DNA from: Streptomyces sp. NBC_00249
GTDB lineage: Bacteria; Actinomycetota; Actinomycetes; Streptomycetales; Streptomycetaceae
NCBI RefSeq assembly: GCF_026342355.1
Contig: NZ_JAPEMV010000004.1
Location: forward strand, 124,001 to 188,000
Direction of reading: 5' to 3'
DNA length: 64,000 bases
Of this stretch, positions 51,264 through 59,052 are shown piece by piece. The notes under the pieces are model-generated. The model ran no database searches. It was not told the DNA's origin and saw only the letters and a program-made list of their open reading frames with translations. Numbering within the stretch: the first letter of the stretch is position 1; the number at the start of each line of letters is the position of its first letter. The translations under genes were made by a program, and so were the position numbers.

Positions 51264-52558
51264 GCGAGGGTGGGGACATCGTGGGCCTGGACACTCCGCC
51301 GCGGCTGGCGGTCGACGCGCTGCTGGACGACCGGGGGACCCGGATCATCGTGTGCTGCGGGGCGGGCGGGGTGGGCAAGACCACCACGGCCGCGGCGCTC
51401 GGCGTACGGGCGGCGGAGCGCGGCCGCAAGGTGGTGGTGCTGACCATCGACCCGGCGCGCAGGCTGGCCCAGTCGATGGGGATCGACTCGCTGGACAACA
51501 CTCCCCGGCGGGTGAAGGACGTGTCCGGGGGCGGCGAACTGCACGCCATGATGCTGGACATGAAGCGGACCTTCGACGAGATCGTCGAGTCCCACGCGGA
51601 GGGCGACCGGGCGCAGGCGATCCTGGACAACCCCTTCTACCAGTCCCTGTCGGCCGGTTTCGCGGGCACGCAGGAGTACATGGCGATGGAGAAGCTGGGG
51701 CAGCTGCGGGCCAGGGACGACTGGGACCTGATCGTCGTGGACACCCCGCCGAGCCGGTCCGCGCTGGACTTCCTCGACGCGCCGAAGCGGCTCGGGTCCT
51801 TCCTGGACGGGAAGTTCATCCGGGTGCTGATGGCTCCGGCGAAGGTCGGCGGGCGGGCCGGGATGAAGTTCCTGAATGTCGGCATGTCGATGATGACGGG
51901 CACGCTGAGCAAGCTGATGGGTGCCTCGCTGCTGAAGGACGTGCAGACCTTCGTGGCGGCGATGGACACGATGTTCGGCGGGTTCCGCACCCGCGCGGAC
52001 GCGACGTTCCGGCTCCTCCAGGCTCCGGGGACGGCCTTCCTCGTGGTCGCGGCTCCCGAGCCGGACGCCCTGCGCGAGGCGGCGTACTTCGTCGAACGCC
52101 TGGCCGCGGAGCGGATGCCGCTGGCGGGCCTGGTGCTGAACCGGGTGCACGGAAGTGACGCCGGACAGCTGTCGGCGGAGCGGGCCCTGGCCGCCGCCGA
52201 GAATCTTGAGTACGGCGGCATTGTCGATCAGGAGTCCGGGAAAGCTGGACTTCGTGACGCCGAAGACTCCGCCGGCACCGGCTCCCCCGCCCTGGCCGAG
52301 GACAGCAACGGCGACGATGCCGACGACAACGGCAACGACGACGTGACCGTCGACGGGATCACGGCAGGACTGCTGCGCCTGCATGCCGAACGGATGCAGG
52401 TGATCGCGCGCGAACAGCGCACACGCGATCGCTTCACCTCGCTCCACCCGGAGGTGGCGGTGGCCGAAGTGGCCGCCCTGCCCGGCGATGTACACGACCT
52501 CGCCGGGCTGCGGGCCATCGGAGAACGACTCGCGGCCGGGGTTCCGGCCGGAGCGTAG
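51260..52558 (+). CDS. ArsA-like (GET3/BagB) ATPase, second of a pair
   Basis: A 432-residue ATPase. The deviant P-loop is GAGGVGKTT, switch I is TIDPARRLAQS, and the Walker B region is VVDTPPSRSALDFL. Compared with the first copy it has a hydrophobic middle (KFLNVGMSMMTGTL) and, at about 325-365, an acidic low-complexity insert (EDSNGDDADDNGNDD). Equivalent to Rv3680. It is translationally coupled to the first ATPase. Arsenic resistance is unlikely: no arsB or arsR is near. Followed tail to tail by wblA. Confidence 0.87.
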   Translation: MSEGGDIVGLDTPPRLAVDALLDDRGTRIIVCCGAGGVGKTTTAAALGVRAAERGRKVVVLTIDPARRLAQSMGIDSLDNTPRRVKDVSGGGELHAMMLDMKRTFDEIVESHAEGDRAQAILDNPFYQSLSAGFAGTQEYMAMEKLGQLRARDDWDLIVVDTPPSRSALDFLDAPKRLGSFLDGKFIRVLMAPAKVGGRAGMKFLNVGMSMMTGTLSKLMGASLLKDVQTFVAAMDTMFGGFRTRADATFRLLQAPGTAFLVVAAPEPDALREAAYFVERLAAERMPLAGLVLNRVHGSDAGQLSAERALAAAENLEYGGIVDQESGKAGLRDAEDSAGTGSPALAEDSNGDDADDNGNDDVTVDGITAGLLRLHAERMQVIAREQRTRDRFTSLHPEVAVAEVAALPGDVHDLAGLRAIGERLAAGVPAGA

Positions 52559-52655
52559 ACGTTCCTTCGTCTGACGTGACGTGCCGTGGCGTGCCGACGG
52601 TGCGGGCGGTGACGACGTGGTGGGTCGTTGACGCCCTGGCGCGGCGGGCGGGTGG

Positions 52656-53006
52656 TTACCCGGCTGCCGCGTACGTCTCGTACGGAACGTCGATCTCCGC
52701 GTCGACATCCACGGTGAGGATGCCTGTGCTGCGCTCGTACTCCGTGCGGGCGGTTTCGAGCAGCCGTCGCCACGAGGTGACGGTGGGACGCCGGCGCAGC
52801 AAGGCGCGACGTTCCCGCTCGGTCATTCCGCCCCATACTCCGAACTCGACACGGTTGTCGAGCGCGTCGGCCAGGCACTCGGTCCGCACCGGACATCCGG
52901 TGCACACCGCCTTGGCCCTGTTCTGTGCCGCTCCTTGAACGAACAGTTCATCCGGATCGGTAGTGCGGCAGGCTGCCTGCGCACTCCAGTCGGTAACCCA
53001 GCCCAT
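52656..53006 (-). CDS. wblA: WhiB-family iron-sulfur regulator WblA
   Basis: A 116-residue WhiB-like protein. The [4Fe-4S] ligands are Cys13, Cys35, Cys38 and Cys44 (spacing 21-2-5), followed by GVWGG (56-60) and a basic stretch (RRALLRRRP) that contacts DNA. WblA switches colonies from vegetative growth to sporulation and represses antibiotic clusters in S. coelicolor. It is the equivalent of M. tuberculosis WhiB4. It starts at ATG 53006. It lies between the ArsA-like pair and the PBP gene, as in related genomes. Confidence 0.95.
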   Translation of the reverse strand: MGWVTDWSAQAACRTTDPDELFVQGAAQNRAKAVCTGCPVRTECLADALDNRVEFGVWGGMTERERRALLRRRPTVTSWRRLLETARTEYERSTGILTVDVDAEIDVPYETYAAAG

Positions 53007-53404
53007 CCCGGCGCCGTCCTCTCCCGAATCGAGGCTCCCCCACGGCGGCATGCGGCATATTCACCGCTGCCAGTTGAGGACGTTACGGAAGGCGGGCACA
53101 GTGCAACACCCCCGTCGGGCCCAATCTTGAATGGTCCGAACGGACTATGGGTAAGCGGCAGATCACCCGACGGAGTGATCCGGCGACATGCCCGGCCATT
53201 CCGGCGATTCGGGTGAAATCGGGGAGGCTCCGGTGCGCAGCCGTCAGAGTGAAGGGCGGGATTCGGACATGTGTCCACCCGATTCGGGAAGGGTGAAAAT
53301 CAAGCCGGGGGGTTGATGTGGGCCCGCGCTGCTGTGACAGTTGGGGACAGCTTAGGCCAAGGCATTCGCGCGTGTCCGGCGAATGAGAACGTAGGCTGCC
53401 CTCC
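53007..53404. other. Divergent regulatory region of wblA and the PBP gene
   Basis: 400 bases without a gene. Dyads: GTCCG-aa-CGGAC (53134-53145) and GATCAC-N8-GTGATC (53161-53180), both on the wblA side. TAGGCT (53391-53396) lies just before the PBP start and can be its -10 box. A long upstream region fits a developmentally controlled gene such as wblA. Confidence 0.5.
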
Positions 53405-55819
53405 ATGGGAAAGAAGCGCTCGGGCGGCGGGCTCACGGGGCCACAGCAGGCCGCCAAGTTCCTCGGGGTGTCCGTTCTCTCCGGAGTCGTACTCGCCGGC
53501 ATCGCGATCCCGGGCGCCGGCGCGCTGGGGCTCGCGGCCAAGGGGACCGTCGAGGGTTTCGACGAGATCCCGGCCAATCTGAAGACCCCTCCGTTGAGCC
53601 AGCGCACCACGATCCTGGACGCGGAAGGTGGCGTGATCGCCACCGTCTATTCACGGGACCGGCAGGTGGTCCCGCTCACGGCCATCTCGCCGTACATGCA
53701 GAAGGCGATCGTCGCGATCGAGGACTCTCGTTTCTACGAGCACGGCGCGGTCGACCTCAAGGGCATCCTGCGCGCTGTGAACCGCAACGCGCAGGAGGGC
53801 GGCGCGGCACAGGGCGCGTCCACCCTCACGCAGCAGTACGTCAAGAACGTCTTCGTCGAGGAGGCGGGTGACGACGAGACGAAGGTGCGCGAGGCCCAGG
53901 AGAAGAGCCTCGGGCGCAAGATCCGCGAGCTGAAGTACTCGATCCAGGTCGAGGAGGAGCTCGGGAAGAAGAAGATCCTCGAGAACTACCTCAACATCAC
54001 CTACTTCGGGCAGCAGGCGTACGGCATCGAGTCCGCGGCGCAGCGCTACTTCAGCAAGCCGGCCAAGGACCTGACCCTGGAGGAGTCGGCGCTGCTGGCG
54101 GGCGTCGTGCAGTCGCCGAGCCGCTTCGACCCGGTGAACGACGCGACCGAGGCCATGAAGCGCCGCAACATCGTCCTCCAGCGGATGGCCGACATGAAGG
54201 ACATCTCGCAGGCGGAGGCGGACGAGGCCAAGCAGAAGCCCGTCACGCTGAAGGTGACCCGGCCGAAGAACGGCTGCATCACCGCAGTCAAGGGCGCGGG
54301 CTTCTTCTGCGACTTCGTGCGTGCCACCTTCCTGTCCGACCCGGTCTTCGGCAAGAACCGGGAGGACCGGGCGAAGGTCTGGAACCAGGGCGGCCTGACG
54401 ATCCGTACGACGCTGGACCCGCAGTCGCAGGAGGCCGCCAACGCCTCGATCAAGGACCACGTCAACGACGACGACTCGATCGCGACGGCCGTGACCATGG
54501 TCCAGCCGGGCACCGGACGGGTCCTGGCGATGGGCCAGTCGAAGCCGTACGGCTTCGGGAAGAACGAGACGCAGATCAACTACTCCGTGGACAAGCGGAT
54601 GGGCGGCTCCAACTTCGGCTTCCAGGTGGGCTCGACGTTCAAGCCGTTCATCGCGGCCGCGGCCATAGAGCAGGGCATGACGCCGACGAAGGTGTACTCG
54701 GCGCCGAACAAGATGGACTACCCGAGCCCCGTGCCGCGGTGCGACGGTTCGAAGTGGCAGAACCTGCCGATGGGCGGCGGGAAGTTCCAGACCGTCGAGA
54801 ACGAGACCGAGAGCGAGATCGGTCCGTACGCGCTGAAGACGGCGATGGAGAAGTCCATCAACACCTACTTCGTGCAGATGATCTCGGAGATCGGGCTGTG
54901 CCCGGTGACCGAGATGACGCAGAAGCTGGGTGTGGTCCCGGCCAGCGGCGTGAAGCTGCCCGAGGAGCCCTCCATCGCGCTCGGCTCCGCCGAGATGTCC
55001 CCGCTGACGATGGCCAACGCCTACGCCACCTTCGCCAACCGGGGCGTCTACTGCACCCCGGTCGCCCTCGAGTCGATCACCGACGCGCACGGCAAGGCGC
55101 TCGCGGTCCCGAAGTCCAAGTGCGACCGGGCGATGTCGCAGGAGACCGCCGACACCATCAACACCCTGCTGCGCGGAGTGGTCGACTCCGGTACGGGTGA
55201 GCGGGCCGGCCTGTCCGACCGGGACAACGCGGGCAAGACCGGTACCACCGACAGCCGCTACAACGCCTGGTTCGTCGGGTACACCCCGAACCTGTCGGGC
55301 GCGGTGTGGGTCGGCTCCGGCGGCGCGAAGAAGATCTCGATGGAGAACATCACCATCGGCGGCCAGTACTACGACAAGGTCTTCGGCGGCGGCCTGCCCG
55401 GCCCGATCTGGAAGGACGCGGTCACGGGCGCGCTGAACGGCCGCGAGGCACCCGCCTTCACCACCGTCAGCATCCCGGAGCCCTCGGTCCCGAGCGGCGG
55501 CAACGCGGGCGGCAACGGCACCGGAACCGGCGGCGGCGGCAACGGCAACGCGACGGGCGGCACCACCGGCGGCACCACCGGCGGCCGGGGCAACACGCCC
55601 AAGCCGGGGAAGCCGACCAAGCCCGGCGGTGACGGCAAGCCCGGCGACACCCGCCCCGGCGGTACGACGACCGCCGGAACCACCGCCGGAACCGGAACCA
55701 CAGCCACCGGCGGCACGAGCACGGGCGGCACGGGCGGCACCCCGCCCGACCCGCTCGCCGGAGGCACCACCACCGGCCCGATCGGCGGCCCGATCGGCGG
55801 CGGGGGCGCGACCCCGTAG
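53405..55819 (+). CDS. Class A penicillin-binding protein (PonA2-like)
   Basis: An 804-residue bifunctional peptidoglycan synthase. One N-terminal TMS (about 17-45). The glycosyltransferase-51 domain has EDSRFYEHG (Glu106), GASTLTQQ (137-144) and KIRELKYSIQVE. The transpeptidase has the nucleophile in STFK (Ser410-Lys413), SIN (484-486) and KTGT (611-614). The C-terminal 115 residues are Gly/Thr/Pro-rich low complexity. M. tuberculosis PonA2 carries a PASTA domain at this end; none is seen here. Monocistronic with a strong terminator. Confidence 0.95.
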   Translation: MGKKRSGGGLTGPQQAAKFLGVSVLSGVVLAGIAIPGAGALGLAAKGTVEGFDEIPANLKTPPLSQRTTILDAEGGVIATVYSRDRQVVPLTAISPYMQKAIVAIEDSRFYEHGAVDLKGILRAVNRNAQEGGAAQGASTLTQQYVKNVFVEEAGDDETKVREAQEKSLGRKIRELKYSIQVEEELGKKKILENYLNITYFGQQAYGIESAAQRYFSKPAKDLTLEESALLAGVVQSPSRFDPVNDATEAMKRRNIVLQRMADMKDISQAEADEAKQKPVTLKVTRPKNGCITAVKGAGFFCDFVRATFLSDPVFGKNREDRAKVWNQGGLTIRTTLDPQSQEAANASIKDHVNDDDSIATAVTMVQPGTGRVLAMGQSKPYGFGKNETQINYSVDKRMGGSNFGFQVGSTFKPFIAAAAIEQGMTPTKVYSAPNKMDYPSPVPRCDGSKWQNLPMGGGKFQTVENETESEIGPYALKTAMEKSINTYFVQMISEIGLCPVTEMTQKLGVVPASGVKLPEEPSIALGSAEMSPLTMANAYATFANRGVYCTPVALESITDAHGKALAVPKSKCDRAMSQETADTINTLLRGVVDSGTGERAGLSDRDNAGKTGTTDSRYNAWFVGYTPNLSGAVWVGSGGAKKISMENITIGGQYYDKVFGGGLPGPIWKDAVTGALNGREAPAFTTVSIPEPSVPSGGNAGGNGTGTGGGGNGNATGGTTGGTTGGRGNTPKPGKPTKPGGDGKPGDTRPGGTTTAGTTAGTGTTATGGTSTGGTGGTPPDPLAGGTTTGPIGGPIGGGGATP

Positions 55820-55840
55820 TACGGAACGCAGGAAAGAGGG

Positions 55841-55875
55841 GGAGGCCCCGGCCGGATGATCCGGCCGGGGCCTCC
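55841..55875. terminator. Shared terminator, PBP gene and yqeY-like gene
   Basis: GGAGGCCCCGGCCGG (55841-55855) pairs with CCGGCCGGGGCCTCC (55861-55875) around ATGAT, and two more G-C pairs can be added outside. It lies between the two convergent genes and should work both ways. Confidence 0.85.
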
Positions 55876-55891
55876 CCTTGTGCGTTCCGTC

Positions 55892-56353
55892 CTACGAAAG
55901 CTGCTGCTTGACGACAGCGGCGACCCGGCCGCCGTCCGCCAGGCCCGCGACCTTCGGGTTCACGATCTTCATGACGGCGCCCATCGCGCGGGGCCCCTCG
56001 GCGCCGGCCGCCTTGGCCTCCTCGACCGCCTGCGCCACGATCGCGACGAGCTCGTCGTCGCTGAGCTGCTTGGGCAGGTAGCCGTCGAGGAACGCGCCCT
56101 CCGCGGTCTCCCGCGCGGCCTGCTCGCTGCGGCCGCCGGCCGCGAAGGCCTCCGCGGCCTCACGCCGCTTCTTCGCCTCCTTCGCGATCACCTTGAGGAC
56201 TTCCTCGTCGGAGAGCACGCGCGCTTCCTTGCCCGCGACCTCCTCCTTGGTGATGGCGGAGAGGGTCAGGCGCAGTGTGGACGAGCTGAGTTCGTCACGC
56301 GCCTTGATGGCGGTGGTGAGGTCTTCCTGGAGCTTGGCCTTGAGCGTGGTCAT
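55892..56353 (-). CDS. GatB/YqeY-domain protein
   Basis: A 153-residue helical protein of the YqeY family. It has the typical start (LKAKLQEDLTTAIKARDE), the conserved EAKKRREAAEAF and the GYLPKQLSDDEL segment, related to the tRNA-binding tail of GatB amidotransferase subunit. YqeY itself has no settled function; a tRNA-related role is inferred from the family. Divergent from the metallophosphoesterase gene. Confidence 0.88.
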   Translation of the reverse strand: MTTLKAKLQEDLTTAIKARDELSSSTLRLTLSAITKEEVAGKEARVLSDEEVLKVIAKEAKKRREAAEAFAAGGRSEQAARETAEGAFLDGYLPKQLSDDELVAIVAQAVEEAKAAGAEGPRAMGAVMKIVNPKVAGLADGGRVAAVVKQQLS

Positions 56354-56421
56354 GCCCCTGAGTCTGCCAGGTGCGGGGGCCGCGGCGCCCGTCGGTTTAA
56401 CGCGTCTGCGACGATGGGGGC

Positions 56422-57360
56422 ATGCGCGCGCGTTACGGAGTACCCCTGAAGGTCACCGCTGGAATCGCTGCGGCGGGCGCCGCGGGAGTGGCCTATGCCG
56501 CCGGGTTCGAGGCCAGGTCGTTCCGGCTGCGCCGGATCACGGTGCCGGTGCTCCCGGCGGGCGCGCGGCCGCTGCGCGTGCTCCAGGTGTCGGACATCCA
56601 CATGGTGGGCGGGCAGCGCAAGAAGCGCGCCTGGCTGCAGTCCCTCGCCGGGCTGCGCCCCGACCTCGTGGTGAACACCGGCGACAACCTCTCCGACACG
56701 GAGGGCGTGCCGGAGCTGCTCGACGCGCTCGGGCCGCTGATGTCCTTCCCCGGCGTGTACGTCTTCGGCTCCAACGACTACTACGGGCCGCGGCTGCGCA
56801 ATCCGGGGCGCTACCTGATCGAGAAGGTCCAGGGCCGGCACGGGCTGAACGGCAACAAGCCGGTCGTCGGCGCCGTCCACAACCCGTGGGAGGGCATGCG
56901 GGACGCCTTCGACGCGGCGGGCTGGCTGAACCTCACCAACACCCGGGCCCGGATGAAGCTGGACGGCCTGGAGCTGGCCTTCACCGGCCTGGACGACCCG
57001 CACATCAAGCGGGACCGCTACGAGCAGGTCGCGGGCGGGCCGGAGGCGGACGCGGACTTCTCGATGGCCGTCGTGCACGCCCCGTACCTGCGGGTGCTCG
57101 AATCCTTCACCGCGGACCGCTACCCGCTGATCCTCGCCGGGCACACGCACGGCGGCCAGCTGTGCGTCCCCTTCTACGGGGCCCTCGTCACCAACTGCGA
57201 CCTCGACACCAAGCGCGTGAAGGGGCTGTCCACGTACGAGGCCGACGGGCAGCGCTCCTACCTGCACGTCTCCGCCGGCTGCGGCACGAACCGGTTCACC
57301 CCGGTGCGCTTCGCCTGCCCGCCGGAGGCGACACTGCTGACGCTGGCGCCCAAGGCGTAG
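56422..57360 (+). CDS. Metallophosphoesterase with N-terminal membrane anchor
   Basis: A 312-residue phosphoesterase. A hydrophobic segment at about 9-27 looks like a signal anchor. Metal-binding motifs in order: VSDIHM, NTGDN, GSNDYYG (taking the place of GNHD), VVHAPY and AGHTHGGQ. It resembles YkuE/UDP-diacylglucosamine hydrolase-like enzymes that act at the membrane. A His to Asp shift in GSND is common to the actinobacterial subgroup, I believe. The substrate is unknown. Followed by tRNA-Pro. Confidence 0.88.
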   Translation: MRARYGVPLKVTAGIAAAGAAGVAYAAGFEARSFRLRRITVPVLPAGARPLRVLQVSDIHMVGGQRKKRAWLQSLAGLRPDLVVNTGDNLSDTEGVPELLDALGPLMSFPGVYVFGSNDYYGPRLRNPGRYLIEKVQGRHGLNGNKPVVGAVHNPWEGMRDAFDAAGWLNLTNTRARMKLDGLELAFTGLDDPHIKRDRYEQVAGGPEADADFSMAVVHAPYLRVLESFTADRYPLILAGHTHGGQLCVPFYGALVTNCDLDTKRVKGLSTYEADGQRSYLHVSAGCGTNRFTPVRFACPPEATLLTLAPKA

Positions 57361-57535
57361 GGGAGCCCCTTCAACGTCCCCGATGACCTCGACGAGCTGG
57401 TCACCGCGGACCGCCACCGCCCCCACTCCCCACTGGCCCCGGGCACACCCCGCGAAAACCGGATTTCGTCTCCGGCCGAGGGTCCGCTAAAGTAATCGAT
57501 GTCGCCAGGGCAGCAAGCGCTGCAAGGGTGGACAT

Positions 57536-57609
57536 CGGGGTGTAGCGCAGCTTGGCAGCGCGCTTCGTTCGGGACGAAGAGGTCGTGGGTTCAAATCCCG
57601 CCACCCCGA
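57536..57609 (+). tRNA. tRNA-Pro(CGG)
   Basis: 74-base cloverleaf: acceptor stem CGGGGTG/CACCCCG, D arm GCGC...GCGC, anticodon stem CTTCG/CGAAG with loop TTCGGGA, T arm GTGGG-TTCAAAT-CCCGC, discriminator A. Anticodon CGG reads CCG. No encoded CCA. Its 3' end faces the accessory-looking right end of the window. Confidence 0.96.
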
Positions 57610-57620
57610 CTTCGTAAGAT

Positions 57621-57661
57621 CAGGTCAGGGAGACTACTCATCGAGTAGTCTCCCTGACCTG
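57621..57661 (+). terminator. Terminator of tRNA-Pro
   Basis: Perfect 19-base stem (57621-57639 with 57643-57661), arms CAGGTCAGGGAGACTACTC and its complement, three-base ATC loop, then TTTCTG. It begins 11 bases after the tRNA. Confidence 0.92.
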
Positions 57662-57707
57662 TTTCTGTGAGCGCCAGACCCTCGCCCCCGCCTCCGAGGA
57701 ACTGCGT

Positions 57708-58379
57708 ATGGTCGTGCACACCGCCGCTCCGCTCACTCGGGCGCTGCCTGTGCCCGAGCACGTCTGGTACGCCTCCTACGGGTCCAACATGCACATGGAC
57801 CGTCTTGCCGCTTACATCGCCGGTGGGACCCCGCCCGGCGCGACGCGTACGTACCCGGGTTGCCGGGACAGGCGGGCACCGCAACGGTCGATCGCCGTCG
57901 AGCTGGAAGGCTGCCTGTACTTCGCCACGGAGTCCCCCGTGTGGACCGGGGGCCGTGCGTTCTACGACCCCACGGCTGCCGGGCGGATGCGGGGGCGGGC
58001 TCACCTGGTGACGGTCGGCCAGATGTCGGACATCGCCACGCAGGAGATGTACGAGGATCCCGGGGCAGACCTGGACCTGACGACGGTCCTGCGGGACGGC
58101 CGCGACGAGTTGGGGCCGGGGCGGTACGAGACCCTGATCTGTCCGGGCACGATCGAGGGCATCCCCGTGCTGACGTGCACAGCCCCCTGGACCCTCCAGG
58201 ACGTCGAGGTCCGCACCCCGTCGGCCGCGTACCTGCGCTACTTGGCCGGCGGCCTCCTGGAGTCCGGGCCGTGGGAGGAGCGGGGCATCGCGGAATACCT
58301 CGCGGCCTGTCCCGGTGCCGAGGGCACCTGGACTCCTCAGCAGGTCCAGAAGTTGTTCGCGGCTGACGTCCGCCGCTGA
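57708..58379 (+). CDS. Gamma-glutamylcyclotransferase-like fold protein
   Basis: A 223-residue protein. The N-terminal YASYGSNMHMDRL matches the substrate-binding YGSN loop of gamma-glutamylcyclotransferases (GGCT/AIG2-like). The catalytic Glu cannot be placed with confidence. Similar Streptomyces proteins carry misleading names such as histone deacetylase. It starts at ATG 57708. First gene right of tRNA-Pro; about 100 bases later comes the K+ channel gene. Confidence 0.7.
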   Translation: MVVHTAAPLTRALPVPEHVWYASYGSNMHMDRLAAYIAGGTPPGATRTYPGCRDRRAPQRSIAVELEGCLYFATESPVWTGGRAFYDPTAAGRMRGRAHLVTVGQMSDIATQEMYEDPGADLDLTTVLRDGRDELGPGRYETLICPGTIEGIPVLTCTAPWTLQDVEVRTPSAAYLRYLAGGLLESGPWEERGIAEYLAACPGAEGTWTPQQVQKLFAADVRR

Positions 58380-58476
58380 CATCCACGCGCGGTGCGTGGA
58401 GGTGCGGGGGCGGGTGGGCGGTGCTGGAATGCCGGGAGGGGCCGGGCCGGTGGCCGGGCCGTGGACGAGGAGGGGT

Positions 58477-59052
58477 ATGGGCGACGACACGTCCGACGAC
58501 CGCCGCCGCCTCCTGCCCGCCCGGTGGTGGCGCCCGCGTCCGGTCGTCGCCGTCCTGCTGCGGTGCAGTGGTGTGGTGGTGCTGCTCACCGCGCTGTACT
58601 ACCTGGCACCGCTGGACCACGGGTTCGGCGTCGTCACCGTCGGGGCGCTGTTCACCGGGCTGCTGCTCTTCGGCTGCGTGATCGCCTGGCAGGTGTCGGC
58701 CATCACCCGTTCGGAGCATCCGCGGCTGCAGGCCTTGGAGGCCCTGGCCACCGCCGTGCCGCTGTTCCTGCTGCTGTTCTCCTCGACGTACTACCTGCTG
58801 TCGCTGAACCGGCCCGGCGCGTTCTCGGAACCGCTGGACCGGACCGACGCCCTGTACTTCACGGTGACGGTCTTCGCGACCGTGGGATTCGGCGACATCG
58901 TGCCGACCACCACGGGCTGCCGGGCGCTGACCACCGTGCAGATGATCGCCGACCTGATCGTGGTCGGACTCGTCGTCAAGCTCCTCTTCGGCGCCGTACA
59001 GATCGGACTGTCCCGGAACCCGCCCGGCGGGGAAGGAAGGAACGACCTGTGA
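58477..59052 (+). CDS. Potassium channel-family protein
   Basis: A 191-residue membrane protein with about four TMS (near 28-45, 50-72, 88-107 and 137-160). The K+ selectivity filter TVGFGD lies in the pore loop (YFTVTVFATVGFGDIVPTT, cited to show context) between the last two. It is a two-pore-helix ion channel with two extra N-terminal helices and no cytosolic RCK domain. It starts at ATG 58477 with GAGGAGGGG upstream. The stop overlaps the ClC gene start as GTGA, so both are made together. Confidence 0.88.
   Translation: MGDDTSDDRRRLLPARWWRPRPVVAVLLRCSGVVVLLTALYYLAPLDHGFGVVTVGALFTGLLLFGCVIAWQVSAITRSEHPRLQALEALATAVPLFLLLFSSTYYLLSLNRPGAFSEPLDRTDALYFTVTVFATVGFGDIVPTTTGCRALTTVQMIADLIVVGLVVKLLFGAVQIGLSRNPPGGEGRNDL

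Noticed and set aside
50277..52558. Arsenic-resistance operon
   Set aside because: The ATPases are ArsA-like in fold, but no arsB, arsC, arsD or arsR is present. Synteny points to the Rv3679/Rv3680 pair instead.
53161..53180. BldD-binding box upstream of wblA
   Set aside because: The half sites resemble it, but the spacer is eight bases rather than five.
4933..57609. Direct repeats of tRNA 3' ends as att sites
   Set aside because: By eye no second copy of either tRNA 3' end was found inside the window. An att repeat outside it cannot be excluded.
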